Shown: piece by piece, positions 47,782 to 60,135 of the stretch | How the letters are laid out: the number at the start of each line of letters is the position of its first letter | How positions within the stretch are numbered: position 1 is the stretch's first letter | The notes under the pieces: model-generated | What the model saw: the letters and a program-made list of their open reading frames with translations, nothing else | Told to the model about the DNA's origin: nothing | Database searches by the model: none | NCBI GenBank assembly: GCA_950295325.1 | Contig: OX485809.1 | Coordinates: 26,722,001-26,786,000, forward strand | DNA length: 64,000 nt | DNA from: Polytrichum commune | Lineage: Eukaryota; Streptophyta; Polytrichopsida; Polytrichales; Polytrichaceae | Direction of reading: 5' to 3' | Translations under genes and position numbers: made by a program

Positions 47782-49960
47782 GTTTCCATGAGGTAATAGA
47801 GTGTAGTGGCTTTGTGAGATTGTGAGCTATCTTAGTTAATGATCAAGTTGGCATGAAGGCTTGAGACTGCCAAGTGTTGCATTCTAGTATAGGCAAGCAA
47901 AATGTCTCTAATGGAGTGCTAAATGTGCATTCTCAACTATGATATAAGAGAAAGTGGCGCAATTTGTAAATTATAGAGAAAGGGATAGTTAGTCACCGTC
48001 TAGATTCAACGGCAAGTCTACGATTGAAGTGCGGTAAGCAACAATAATTGTGCGTTGGTTTGGTGACAAAGGTTGCTTCGAGTATGCTTCAATGATGTAT
48101 TCAATTAAATATGAATATATATTTCAAAATCTGGACTTTTTGGTTGCTTCAATTCTATCATAAGATCCTACGATACACCTTTCATATACCTAAATTTTAT
48201 GGGAGAAGTGTGAATCCTCACCGATTACTTGAATTTTCATGTTATTAAGATATGATGGGGAAAAATCACATATATGTTTCTTGATGTTAAATATATACAA
48301 ATAAATGTTGAACAACAAAAATACATTCAAAACAATTGCTAACGTTTTTACATAATCAACTTTGCATATTCTATTGGAGGATCTTACCATACATTCCTAT
48401 CGTAAGATCCTATGATAGAATCCAACATGTTATAAATTATAATTATGGATTTGGGCTTAGTCAAATTTTACTTAATATGTGTTTTCATATTCATAATCAA
48501 GAAAGTCCTTGAGGCAATAGTACCATGTTTCCTTTCATATGATGTGGAAGGAGATAAAGTCTTGAGCCAAAACATGTTTGCTCAAAAGCATCATCTATGA
48601 TTTTTGGTGGTGTTGGTATATCATGGGATCCATTGCAGTAGACCCCATGGAGCCTTGCAAGTAGTAGTTGTTTTGTGCCAAGTGTTAAGTCCTTCAGCCA
48701 AATGTTGGGTAAATGAGGTCCCTTGACTGACTAACCTATGCAAGGTGGCTAAATATTATTTTGGAACCGATAGCTTGCTCAAGTCCTTGTAATACCATGG
48801 GCTCTCGCATTTTTGCTAGCAATATATGGTAGGATGCCAAGAGAGCAATTTGGCCTAGGTCGTCATATGCATACTCATGCCCTTCTCAAAAACATTCCAA
48901 TGAGATTTTTCAGAATTTCTTACCCAAATCTTTGCACCATATGTAAAAGCTAAAAACAATGACACTTTGAATAAATCCCAACACGTGACTCCAAATCATG
49001 TTTTTTTCTTTGTGATGCACCACCTCTTACTTGATGGCTCATAGTAGCCATGTGAGTAGATTGAAGCCAACGTATTTACACTCATGAACTAAATCCCCTT
49101 CATCATGCAAGGTAGAATCCTTTTTTGTTGAATTTCCTTTCATTTCAGCCAAAGATCACCATTTTGGTCTTGAACTGTTAGTAGATCACCTATGGTAGAA
49201 GGAATGCAAAATTTACATATATTGTTGAGAAGTCTTTGTAAGCTTGCTCATGATTTGGAAAGCAAGACAAAGCCGTTGGCATTAAAAAATAGTGATAATT
49301 ACACTTCTCACCATGTGATTGACTTTTTCAGTTTTTTTATAAGATAACAATGATATCATTAGAAGATATTGGGGGTCATTTTGACAAATACCCTTGACAT
49401 ACAATACACTTTGTCGTGGGCAAGCACGGGTGAGTGCACTAAATAGTGTATTTAGGGTCATCAATTCTATTTTTCTTGCTCAATGCTAATTGTAAACCCC
49501 CATGTAGTGCCATCAACACTCAATGTAAACCTAACATCATTTGTCATTTCTTGTAAAAAAATAAAATTGAGCATTATAGATCTACAATGTTGTAATTATT
49601 GTCACCTTACTATGTGATTTTTCATCCATATTTAATCATCCATGGCAAGATTTCATTACAAAAGTGTCAGGATGCAAAAATGTATCAAACTTTCTTTCAA
49701 TATTTACATGGATTTCATCCAACCTTTGATCAAATACGATGATACTTGTCAACTTACTCATAAGTTGTGTCATTGGAAGAGTTACCACAGTGACATAAAA
49801 TACCACATGACACTAAATATAATACTTAGAGTAGTGCTTAGTTCATTTTGTTCCATATATGGAAATTGCGTCATGTTCTTGTCATGTGCAAGGTATGTGA
49901 AGGTCTCATCATATTATGGAATACTCATTAGATTCCATATTTACTATTCAATGTCCATTG
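47782..49960. other. Intergenic sequence with a small inverted-repeat element
   Basis: 48152-48421 has 24-bp inverted ends (ATTCTATCATAAGATCCTAC / ATTCTATCATAGGATCTTAC), a likely ~270-bp MITE without an obvious target duplication. The rest is AT-rich and unassigned. Confidence 0.45.
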
Positions 49961-49968
49961 AGGAAGCC

Positions 49969-50313
49969 CCGGGCTAGATCACATCTTCATGCGGTTGGGC
50001 CCCGCCCTTCCCATGCCTCTTTCACTCCCCGGTCTTCCTGCCCGCACCTTCGTGGGAACTCTTCCTTGTTGGGAACCAAAGTGACAATATCATGTCACTT
50101 AAGCCATTAAGCTCCTTTGGAATGTGAAGGAACTCCATCAATTAACTTGGAAATTATGAAAGTGATGTCAACTTGAATATTTGTAATTTTGACCAGGTAT
50201 TGTCACATTGGTTCCCAACGAGGAGGAGTTCCCACACAAGTGTGGGCATGAAGACCATACAACAAAAAAGGCCCACGGGCGGGGCCCAGACGAATGAAGA
50301 TGTGATCTAGCCT
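49969..50313. mobile_element. Foldback MITE with ~115-bp inverted arms
   Basis: The arms share GGCTAGATCACATCTTCAT, GGGCCCCGCCC and GTTGGGAACCAA(A/T)GTGACA in inverted order (49971-50090 against 50200-50311). No clear target duplication. Confidence 0.75.
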
Positions 50314-51535
50314 GGTATATCTGTATTTAGATTTTAGATTTTTGTTTTTGTTTCTTGTTTAATCATAATCATCCTTGTCCAAATTGTGGTTAACTTTGGC
50401 CTTGTCCATCTATGAAGGTGAGTCACCTTCCCAAGATATTAAGGTGTGATCATATCATAGCTTGGTGTGACTACAACGATCTCTCTCAATCATTTTTTAC
50501 TACCTCTCTGTCAAAATACACACCCGTATCAAATTGGTAGACATTTATAGTGAGTGGAAAATCAATGAGGAAAAGACTATTGTAAGCCTCTCTACTTGTT
50601 GGGGATAATGTGGCCCCAATACACCGGATCTTCCACTTACGTCTTGTTGGAGACTTGGGTGGCATGAAATAAAAGTGGCATAGAGTAATATCAAAGCACA
50701 TCAAATAAAAGAATGACCGAATTTTCATATAGAAAATAAATTTAGCCAATTATTGACACTATTTATGAGAATAAATTTGAGAAATATTGTAATCCACACT
50801 AATAGGATAATTTAGTGTAGCAAATAGAGATTCTTTTCTGGGGGTGAAGGTGACCAATTTTGATCTTTATAATATCTTTGTTTATACCTTTTAGTGTGTA
50901 AAACTTTGATAGTCCAAAATATGGTTGAATTTCTAGACTTCATGTGTATAACATTATTCAATTGAGTTTGTGTGCTAGGTGGGGTTGGGAATGAACTGTA
51001 TAATAAGCTAGATTATACTATGTTTATTCTCACATCAGAGCATTGCATTAGCAAATTAAGTTTGAAAAACTTGGATGAAGCAGTATACTATTATTACTAG
51101 AATGGAACGGCTTATAGCAACTGAATAATGTTATGTTATCTACATCCATATATGTTTCTTTCTATATGGAATTCCTAAAACAGGGGGGGGTGAAGATGAT
51201 GAATTGTCAAACCTTTTGAGCATGAAAGTGGTTAATAATCTTATCAAGTGCTTTACTTTTTCTTTCTTTTTTGGCACAAATTGAAAACATCAATTGCAAA
51301 ACGGAACCAAAATGCAACCAACACAGGCGAACCAACACATCTCCAGTACTTTACATGCCTTTGGGTGCACAGTTGGTGGCAACCATGTGCATTCAATAAG
51401 TCTTAATACAATTAATTAAATATAAGCACACTTAATCGGTTTGAATGTGTATGAATACTTGTGTAAGTAGGAGGAGTCAACTAAAATATTATTTTAGAAA
51501 CTTTACATAGAACAATAATTTAAGTTTCATTTTAG
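50314..51535. other. AT-rich intergenic sequence
   Basis: No supported gene. Short G run near 51183. Confidence 0.3.
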
Positions 51536-51537
51536 AA

Positions 51538-51790
51538 TAACAAAGACCTTTTCAAATGGTAAGTCACATAAATTACAAGGTCCTCAATGCTAATGCAGAT
51601 TTTGTAGTATTTTTGACTTCCAAGTTAATTACATGCTTATTGACAATTTCACTTTGGAAATGAAATCCCAATCAATTGCTTATTTACTAGGGGGAAATGA
51701 GCATATATATTGGATTTTGAACCCTGAAGGTGAAGTGCACTCCATATGGGTTTTGTGGACAAGCAACCTTCAAGAAGGTAAGGGCGGTTT
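51538..51790 (+). repeat. Dispersed repeat fragment (family R4, copy 3)
   Basis: Aligns with 7787-8160 through TTTTTGACTTCCAAGTTAAT, CCCAATCAATTGCTTATTTA and GGTGAAGTGCACTCCATATG then CAAGCAACCTTCAAGAA. Confidence 0.55.
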
Positions 51791-52735
51791 TATTTTGTTT
51801 TGTTTGAAGTCGAGCAGGGCGGCAATAGTTTTCAATCGCGATATGAACAATTTGATTTTGATTAATTATTTATTTTTAATCGGCAGGGCTGCTCAAGGGT
51901 GTTGGATCGTGGGCATGGGCCATGACACCCCTCCCCCTGAAAATTCGTAAATTTATGATGGGGTCATGGCTCAGCAGAGCAGGCTCCATGCAATTTGGCA
52001 TGAGCTCTAGCCCCAACCGGTAATTATTGATAATCCTATTTCTAGCAACGTAGAGCTCAAAGATATGCTTTGGCATGTCCCATTTACACACAATTTTGAC
52101 AAAGGATGAATGCAAAAAAGAAGACACTTTCGCATTTTTGGCACTCTTTTCAAAACTCATGACACATTAGAGTTATCCATAAAGTCCCTTAAAGAGAGCC
52201 GAAAACATTCCGTCAAGAGCTTGTTGGCTTGTCGTGTATCGGAACCTATTTTGAAAGTTGGGGTGAAACTTTTGGGACCCTCTCTTTCCACCTCTCAAAG
52301 TTTGAGAGATTTATAAGATCTAAAACAAGGAATGCACATGGGACCGTTATCCTAAGTCTTGGATCAACCTATGCAAGGTTAGCTTGGCCCCCCCATCCTA
52401 GTAGGACAAGCTAGAATTCCGGTTTTTAATAGCCGTACACCACTCCGTGTGAATGGTAGTTCAAGCATTGAGAGATCTTAAGTGTCATTGTGTTATTTCT
52501 CATAAATGCAGTGTTTAGGACTAAACCCATGGTTTCATATGGTGTACTTGACAAACAATCCTAGTGTATTTCAATATCGTTGTAAAAAATGAGTCAAAAA
52601 GGCCCCTGCCCCTTCTAGTGTATCCCCAAACAACATGTTTGAATGAAAATGAAATGGTGAAAAACCAAATTCAAGCTGTCCAAACTTTGCGGGAACCGGA
52701 CCGACAATTTACAATAGTTTTCATTGGAAACAAGC
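51791..52735. other. Unassigned, possibly upstream part of the decayed LINE
   Basis: Open frames on both strands have no domain. Plus-strand traces such as NGSSSIERS and CLGLNPWFHMVYLTNN near 52450-52560 may be upstream LINE ORF2 coding sequence. Confidence 0.25.
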
Positions 52736-52739
52736 TATC

Positions 52740-53060
52740 GCTGGTGAAACGATTTTTTCTTTTGTCAAACAAATCCAAATTTGGTCCCTTCTCCGGGGCA
52801 TTACCCTTTAGACTATTTGGATTGAGCGCATCGACGAGGACAATGGCACAAGTCCAAAGTCAAACACCTTGTTTGGGATGACCTTGTTATGTATGCCAAG
52901 GTGGCGTGGAAGAGGGTAGGTTAAACATAATAGGATTGGTGCCTATTCGCCTAAAGCTCTACTCAAAAGGATTCAACCATTTGGAGATAGGAACAGTCTT
53001 TGTCGACGTGAAAACACGAGGATCACTTGGAATTAGAAACAACAACGCATTTAGCCTTGT
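52740..53060 (+). pseudogene. LINE ORF2 C-terminal remnant (second type)
   Basis: Reads QIWSLLRGITL, a stop where Trp is expected, then TIWIERIDED, and in a shifted frame KHLVWDDLVMYAKVAWKRV. The phrase LLRGITLWTIWIERND with a trailing WD-LxxYAxxAWKR block is typical of plant LINE polyprotein ends, as I recall them. One stop and one frameshift. Confidence 0.6.
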
Positions 53061-53767
53061 AGGAACTCTCTATGTTCATTGAGTGGCATGGAGGTTTTCC
53101 TCGATAGGTGATTTTGGTGAGTTATCCTTGGGTAAGGTCGGTTCTTCATCACTCTTTCTTTACATGATGTCATTACACGTCCAAGGGGCTCTGTCTCCCT
53201 CCCGTTGAAGAAGTATGCACGTTTCATTGGTGCTTGAATCTTAATTCATTTGGGGCTGGCTGACTTGTTGGCCTTCTGTCAGAAAAAGAAACTTTCTTGT
53301 GTATTATAAAGCAAACATGACAGTCTTGGGGGCTAGGTAGGGGGTGATTTGAAACCCAGCCCTGACCGATTGTTTCCAAACATGGTAGGGTGTATTGATA
53401 CAAGCTCGGCCTTTCATAACTACAAACCTCCTAAACTAAGCAGTATGCATTCCGGCACTTTACATTACAGAATTATAGTAATCTCCACCACAATCCATGT
53501 GGATGTTGACTCGACTACTGAAGAAGGAGTCCAGCTGACAGGCAGGCCGCACTGTTTGGACGGTGGTAATCCAGCTTTGCTTAGCTTAGCGTGCTTTGGT
53601 GGTGAATAATAAAATATTAAACCTAGTTTCTTCTTCCAAGTGATCGATAGCTAGCCAGCCGGCCCGGAGCAGCTCATGTCCGGCCACAGCCTCCCACCAG
53701 AAGAAGTCGTGTCTGGTTTAGGAAAACCCATCTGAAGCTGCTTTAAGGACAGCCACTGGAGTACCTA
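53061..53767. other. Intergenic sequence, nothing assigned
   Basis: No repeat or gene recognised. An 86-codon plus-strand frame at 53349-53609 lacks any domain or context. Confidence 0.3.
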
Positions 53768-54341
53768 GGGCCACTTCACACACAAGACTGAAGGCCCGTG
53801 ACCATTACGATCTAAGAGCTCTCATTGGTCGAAAGGCCGGAGACCGTCCAAGTTCGCTTCCTTCACACACGAAGGTGAAGGCCTAAAGGTTCAAAGAAGA
53901 CTTTATGGATGAAAATTCTACATGGAGTCTTACATGGCGGATTATGGACAAGGTTGCACGGTCTCTCGGAATTTTCGTCATACCCACTTCCAAGAGGTGG
54001 GCCTGATGCAAATTCCGGGAGACCATGATTTTTTTTTTAATAAAAAATTTCAGCATGATAGATTTCATGATAAAGTCCAGGACAAACAAACACCACCAAG
54101 TAATTCTCTTAAATTGATAGAGTTTGAGGCATATTATATTACACCAAATCCTCCCCTCTTTTTTTGCCACCAAAATATGTAATGGCCCCGCAACATGGTC
54201 CATTCTCACTTCACACTATGCTCGAGGGCCCGTGACCACATAAAATGCTTTTTCCAACACCCATGGTATGGCCTTTGGATGAGAGTCAAGGGTCCTCACC
54301 ATTACAAGGTCATGGCTCTTGGCTCGTGTGTGAAGTGGCCC
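53768..54341. mobile_element. MITE (family M3, copy 2)
   Basis: 574 bp. The left end is GGGCCACTTCACACACAAGA and the right end, read inward, GGGCCACTTCACACACGAGC. CTA and TTA flank it, consistent with a mutated 3-bp PIF-type duplication. It directly abuts the M2 copy on its right. Confidence 0.8.
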
Positions 54342-54479
54342 TTACATTATGTATGGAACATCAACACGTCACTCACTCCCTAAAATATGTGATTGGCCAT
54401 TCAACTCGTCCCGGGACCACTTTAGTTCACATCAAGCAAAATTTATGAGAGTGACCATGGAACTTGAGGTCCCCAAAAG

Positions 54480-55587
54480 CAGGGCTGATTTTTCACAAAG
54501 TTTTTGCCCGTCCATGTCCAAAAACCTTGAATTGAAAGGCAAAAAAATTTGCAACCCGTCCCAAAACCGGTAGTTTCTAAACCAACCCGTCCATGGAAAG
54601 GTTAAAGAAAAAACAACCCATCCCAAAACCGGTTTGGAAATGAAAATACCCGTCCCGCAATACGTATAAATAAGTCTCTTACAATGTTGGTAAATAAAAA
54701 ATAAAAAATAAAAAACCAAAAGATGTTGACATGTGACTGTTTGCACTTGGAAACAATAGGATCTTCACAAATTATGCCTTCAATGTCTGTCACTTATTTG
54801 TCTTTTGCTGTCGATTCTCATCTTTCCAGTGCACCGCATTCTAATTTCCTCTACCACCATCATTTCTTTTTATTTCTTGTCCTTCAATCTCTCATTTCTT
54901 TCCTCACACTCTATCCTCAAGGTGTTTCCATCACCCGTCATCGCCCGTCCATCACCACCCGCATTACCTCCACAAGAGGGGTTTTTTCTAGACAAAACCT
55001 AATCAAAAGTCATCTATGTGCTAGTTTGAAGTTAGAGACTTTAGATGCTTTGATGCGCATTTCATGTGCAAATATTCTAGTTGAAAACATCAATTGGAAT
55101 GCAGTGATGCTTGTTTGGAGAAACATGAACGATAGGAGAATTCATCCACTTCTTTGAAGGGTGAGTAGCTCTTTATTTTTAAATTTTTGAACATGTTTAT
55201 ATATACTAATTCTTATTCAATTGCTAAGTTTACCTTCACTTATAAACTTTGACATTATGTTAAAAATGTTCTAAATTTTGTGGTTGATGAATTAATGTAT
55301 GCAAGTGAATCAAGCACTTCAAGATGAATATTTTGATTGGGTATTAGTGGTTTGATTGCATTATGTTTATATTCACATGTCATATATGACATAATGTAAC
55401 TGATATTTGTACCATTTATTTTTTTGGAAAAAATTATCCAAAAAAATTGTTATTTTTAAAACCCGTCCAAAGTGAATTTGACACGTCCAAAAACCAGTTC
55501 ATTTTCTAAGAACCCGTCCACTAGAAAGGTTTATTTTTATGAACATGTCCTTGGACATGTTGGGGACCTTGTGAAAAATCACCACTG
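54480..55587 (+). mobile_element. hAT deletion derivative, 1108 bp, with 8-bp target duplication
   Basis: Ends CAGGGCTGATTTTTCACAA and, read inward from the right, CAGTGGTGATTTTTCACAA. Flanked by a perfect CCCAAAAG duplication at 54472-54479 and 55588-55595. The CAG start and 8-bp duplication are hAT hallmarks. It keeps a piece of transposase gene near its right half, so it derives from an autonomous element by internal deletion. Confidence 0.92.
55003..55157 (+). pseudogene. hAT transposase C-terminal fragment inside the 1.1-kb element
   Basis: Reads SHLCASLKLETLDALMRIS, then VENINWNAVMLVWRNMNDRR and stop. LxxETLDALMRISxN and the closing INWxxxxxxWxxxxxRR are the end of plant hAT transposases (dimerisation domain C-terminus). 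The upstream part of the same open frame is Leu/Ser/His-rich and is not transposase. Confidence 0.75.
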
Positions 55588-56015
55588 CCCAAAAGCTTTG
55601 TTTTTAGGCCAATATTATCAATTGTCATGGTCCAATGGGTTTTGTAGTGAGAGAGGCAAAAAGAGGTTCTCCTATTGCAAAAGTAGGGGACCATGGCAAA
55701 GAAATGCCTTTATGAAAAATATTTGTTTTGATTTTTTAAGTCCAAACGTTGTTGTTGTTGAGAGGAAAGAAGGGGAGAAGGTAGAACATGGAAAAAATAA
55801 ATTCAAATTGACCCTTTTTGGGCATATATTAAAAAATCAACACATGCATATTTTGGTGCATGGTCACTCCTCCCGCCCCACATTATATTTATACTTAGTT
55901 ACGGTCCAAAGGCTTTACAATTTGCATTGTTTGGAAATCAGACCATGGAAGTGTGACCCTCAAAAATTGCCATCTCACAAGGGAACACTTCGTGGTCTAT
56001 AATGTAAACAACCCA

Positions 56016-57172
56016 TAACTTAGGCTAGGTCTTGGCTTGTGTCAAATTCGTAGCTTGGCTCCAAATTGCACGCTTGGTCAGATGTGGGCCCTAGTTGTTT
56101 TTTTTTGTTTGGGTTAAAATCTGGCATGAAGGTGAGGATTTTGTCATTGATTTTGCCACCAAGAATTTGGGCCCTTGGTTGGTTTAGAGGGTGGCACTTG
56201 AGTCACAAGTGCTCGAAGCATAGGTTGTGAGAATTCATTGACAAGTTTTTGATAAAAATTGCCACAATCCTACTATATGTAACCTACTCACAAGCATTAT
56301 GAACTACAAAGTGCAACAAGTCGCCTTGAACAAAACTGGACCCAAAAACATGGGAGTAAGAGTAAGGTGATATGTAGGCATGGCAATAGGTAGAGCCAAA
56401 AGCTTGTTGATGCCCTGCCCACACATGATGGTGGGCATACCTAGTGGACAACTCCCACCAGTATGGGTAGCTTTTCCGTCGCTTTTAACAAGTAGCTAGA
56501 TGTACCGTAAGTGACATTTTACCTTGCTAGCTAAAAACAAAAGAAGGAGCCACTTATATTGGTGGAAGCCATCCACTAGACGTTGTGCCCACTAGTACAT
56601 GTGGACAGGACATGAGACATAAAGGAAAGTGATTTGCACAACAACCGACATGACCAAAAGGCCAAAGGATGAAAAGATAAGGTGGTAGGAACAACTGCAC
56701 TAAGCATCTTGCTTAGCATGGTCCACACTATTCATCATCGACCCACACTAATTAGAGAGGATGTCATATGACACTTGTTGCTACACTTATTAACAAGGCA
56801 CGTCGATTGTAATTCCACACCAAACATATGTTTAGTGTACCAAGCCATCAAAATGCTGTTAGTTGAACCAATTTGCTAATTTTTTTACAAATCCAATAAC
56901 ATCTCATTCATGTGATTGAGAAAATATTATGAATCTAAATTAATTAAAGTGGTTATATAAAAACATAACACCTCGTCTTACAAGGCCTTTTTTTCAAACA
57001 ACATTACGTGTGCAAGGTGCAATGATCTTCATCCCCCCCCCCCCCCCCGCCCAAATGATATCAAAATGAACTCTTGGACTATACTGTGATCCACACTAAT
57101 TGAATATTTTGATGTAAACTATGTGATGCATTGGTTTCTATGATAGATTTGCTAAACTGCATGATGAACTAA
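56016..57172. other. Intergenic sequence with long poly-C tract
   Basis: Run of about 16 C near 57032-57048. No gene or repeat family recognised. Confidence 0.35.
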
Positions 57173-57667
57173 GGGGCGGTTTACACTATGGACCATGAAG
57201 TCGTCCCACGTAAGAGGCCTATTTTGCGTGGGACGACTTCATGGGACGACTTCCATGGTCCGAGTTACTAAAATATTAGTTTTCATGGTTCGTGGGCCCT
57301 TCACTAGGTGTAAACCGAATGTGGACCATGAAGAATGACCATGCACCAAAAAGTGGAGTCATTAACTAAGTTGGAAAAAAAATCATTAAAAAATCCAAAA
57401 AAATCATTAAAACGGCATTTTTCTGACATGGGCCCTTGCTATTTTTCCTAGACCACCTCTTTTGCTTGTCCCAACGGAAAACCCGTTGGACCATGGCAGT
57501 GGATAGAGTAGGCTTAAAAAAACAAATTTGTGGACCTCAACCTCCGTGGTCACTTTGCCATTTTTTCCTTGGTGTAAACCCAAGTCGTCCCGGGACGACT
57601 TCAACGTCCAATCACATCGCTTAGACGGCCGTGGGACGACTTCATGGTCCATAGTGTAAACCGCCCC
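57173..57667. mobile_element. PIF/Harbinger-type MITE (family M2, copy 2)
   Basis: 495 bp with a perfect 38-bp inverted repeat starting GGGGCGGTTTACACTATGGA and continuing CCATGAAGTCGTCCCACG. Flanked by TAA at 57170-57172 and 57668-57670. Internal repeats of GGACGACTTC suggest terminal-region duplication. Confidence 0.92.
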
Positions 57668-57670
57668 TAA

Positions 57671-58296
57671 ATTGAAAGAACGACTAGAAAGAGTGCCTTG
57701 ACTATGATATGGAACAAGGAGGTGAGTTTCTTAGCAAACGATAGAATCTCAAAGGAAGTTATCTGAAGGCCTGCACATTCACCGAATGCATTGGGGTTTG
57801 GACCCTCTTCGCAAGTATGCTTTGTTTAAGAGAATTTGAATTCCAAGTGGAAGGATTCAAAAAAGCATAGGCATTGCTCCGTATAAAATTATAGGTCTAC
57901 ATTCTTGTACCTACCAACCACATTCTTGCATATCCAATGTGGATATATATTCATGCGGTCCTCTTGGACTCCGAGTCAACGACATATATACATCATGCCA
58001 AACTTGTTTTGGCTGCTCCCGACGGTTGTTCTATATACTTCTAAGTGAAAATAAAGGCGACACCGAAAGAATATTAGGTTCACTCTTGGCTCTATATATG
58101 AACTTGATCACACCTAAAACATGCGGCGGGTCAACTTCAACTGGCCCTAATTCATGCGAATTTGCTTGGCCAAGAAGTGTCAGCCACCTCCATAGTCGCC
58201 TATCCTCACAAACATGAACCACACACTCCAAGTTTTGTAAGCTTCCTAAGGGGCTCCCATACTCCTCCACTCGCCTCCGAAACTACTCAATAATAA
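57671..58296. other. Intergenic sequence between MITEs
   Basis: Short open frames on both strands at 57939-58270 overlap each other and have no domain. Nothing assigned. Confidence 0.3.
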
Positions 58297-58801
58297 GGGC
58301 CACTCCACACACAAGCCAAGAGTTGTGACCATGAAATTGTGAGAGCCCAAAAGAAGCATCCAAAGGCCGTCCCTAGACACTTCCAAAACCGTGTCGTGTG
58401 GTCACGGATCCTCAAGTGTAGTGTGAAACCATATGTGATCGGGCCCTCAACCAAATGCTATTTCAATCTATTTCTATTCATGCAGGTCCTCACACATGAT
58501 AAAACATAATATATCAATGGTTGTGAACGTTCGGAGTGCCATGGTCTCTTGGTCTAAATGTGGTAGACCTACCTCCACGAGACATTTTTCAAAAATAGTC
58601 CAAGTGACCATGAAACATGATCCACTCGATACCATGTACGAATCCATGTGGACTTTACATGCAACTTGCATTCACCCACTCACTCCGTTAGTCCCTCAAG
58701 CGTAGTGGGAAGCGAACTTGGACCGGCTCCACCTTTTCCACCAACGAGAGCGCTTGAAGGGCAGTGGTCACGGGCTCTCAGTCTCGTGTGTGAAGTGGCC
58801 C
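58297..58801. mobile_element. MITE (family M3, copy 3)
   Basis: 505 bp. The left end is GGGCCACTCCACACACAAGC and the right end, read inward, GGGCCACTTCACACACGAGA. Flanks TAA and CAA, one change from a TWA-type duplication. Closely matches the copy at 46662 inside. Confidence 0.8.
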
Positions 58802-59640
58802 CAAGCCAAACTGTGAAGAGGCAAACATTAGGGTTTTGGAATTGAATTTAAGCAATAAAACCAACAGTAACACGATTGTGGGCTGTTTAAATTAGCTCAG
58901 CCATTGTAGTTCCATAGCTACCTCTTCTCTTGGACGGACCCACCCATCGCCCGTGTTCGAGGAAGTCAAAGTCTTTGCAAAGGTCGAGCACGGAACTTAA
59001 GTGTTGTGTGGAAATAGCGAGGTAGATGGGCTTTAATTAGCATCCAAGGCCGACCGGTTTGAATACAAAATACTAGGTAACTTAATAAGGGGCGGGCGGG
59101 GTGGCCCCAAACTTTTACTATTTTAGGGTAGGGGTGGGATGGGAGGGAGGGTGCTACGTCATTTTTGCGTGGGGTCCACGTAGATATTGGATGCGTGGGC
59201 ACGTGTCACGAGAGGGAGCACCCACAAGACTTTATAATTCTAGGATATTTCTATGCGCTCGCCACGTGTCATCTAGCTAGCCCATGAGAGAAGCGTTGTT
59301 CTTTAGGACCCACATGTGGAGGTGGAAGTTGAGATCTATTAATAAGTAGAAGCTAGCCTTCATCGCTCATGATCACAATTTTTCTTTTTAAAAAGGTCAA
59401 ATATGGTCGACTGCCGTGTGTTCTTGGCTTCCTTCGAAATAATTACATTATTGCTGAGTGTGCTAGACAGGTGGCGATTTTTTACTGGTAGAGGCTTTGA
59501 ACGTCCTGCGTGGCAATCACTTTTCTGGCTTCCAGAAATAAATAAAAAAACAAAAGGCAAGGAATTCTCATTTAAAAAAATCTTGAAACGCAACTTGTTG
59601 TTCAGATTATATTCCTGCATAACTTTTGGAGTTACACTAC
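58802..59640. other. Intergenic sequence, nothing assigned
   Basis: GC-richer island near 59080-59330 without exon signals. An 80-codon plus-strand frame at 59403-59645 has no domain and no partner exon. Confidence 0.3.
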
Positions 59641-59649
59641 ACTGATCAT

Positions 59650-60135
59650 CCCAAATAGTGTGTGTGGTACTGGACCGGTAATGATATTTAGTGTCACATG
59701 CGTAATAGTGTCACTTATCCTATTGTCTGGCGTATGTTAGGTTACACTGATGATTCACATTGGTTCTTTTCGTGCGCTTACTAATATCTTGGCATGTACA
59801 TCCAATAGTGTTTGAGGGGCATGTGTATGTTACACACTGATTTACAAGTTGCCCTAAAGTGTACTTAATTTGACATAGTTTGGCAAGACCTAGTATACTC
59901 AAGAATATCTTCCCCTGGCATACTATACGCAAAATTCCGATGTGTTAAGCTAAATATCATAATGTAAATAATTTTCATTTGAGAATTTTACGTATGTTGG
60001 TGAATGGTATCATATTGGCAATCAGTGGACGTGACACTCGAAGACCTCTAGGCATGTAGTTTAGGCCCTTCTTTGCAAGTAGTGTACATGACACTAAATA
60101 CCGTAAACGGTGTTCCCGGAACACACACTATTTTG
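59650..60135. mobile_element. Palindromic element (family R3, copy 2)
   Basis: Inverted ends CAAATAGTGTGTGTGG and CAAAATAGTGTGTGTT (read inward), followed by the shared GATATTTAGTGTCACATG / GGTATTTAGTGTCATGTA region. The interior resembles 15440-15960. Confidence 0.65.

Larger units (their letters stand above)
54342..56015. mobile_element. PIF-type MITE (family M2, copy 3), split by a hAT element
   Basis: 54342-54479 matches the left part of 61903-62130 (GTGATTGGC, TTGAACTCGTCCCGGGACCA, GTGACCATG). 55596-56015 continues it and ends GTCTATAATGTAAACAACCC, the M2 right terminus, followed by TAA. The interruption 54480-55587 is a hAT element with its own duplication. The extreme left terminal bases are missing at the junction with the M3 copy. 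Confidence 0.75.

Noticed and set aside
54723-55000. N-terminal part of the 144-codon plus-strand frame
   Set aside because: Only the last ~50 codons match a hAT C-terminus; the rest is Leu/Ser/His-rich and probably intronic or non-coding element sequence.
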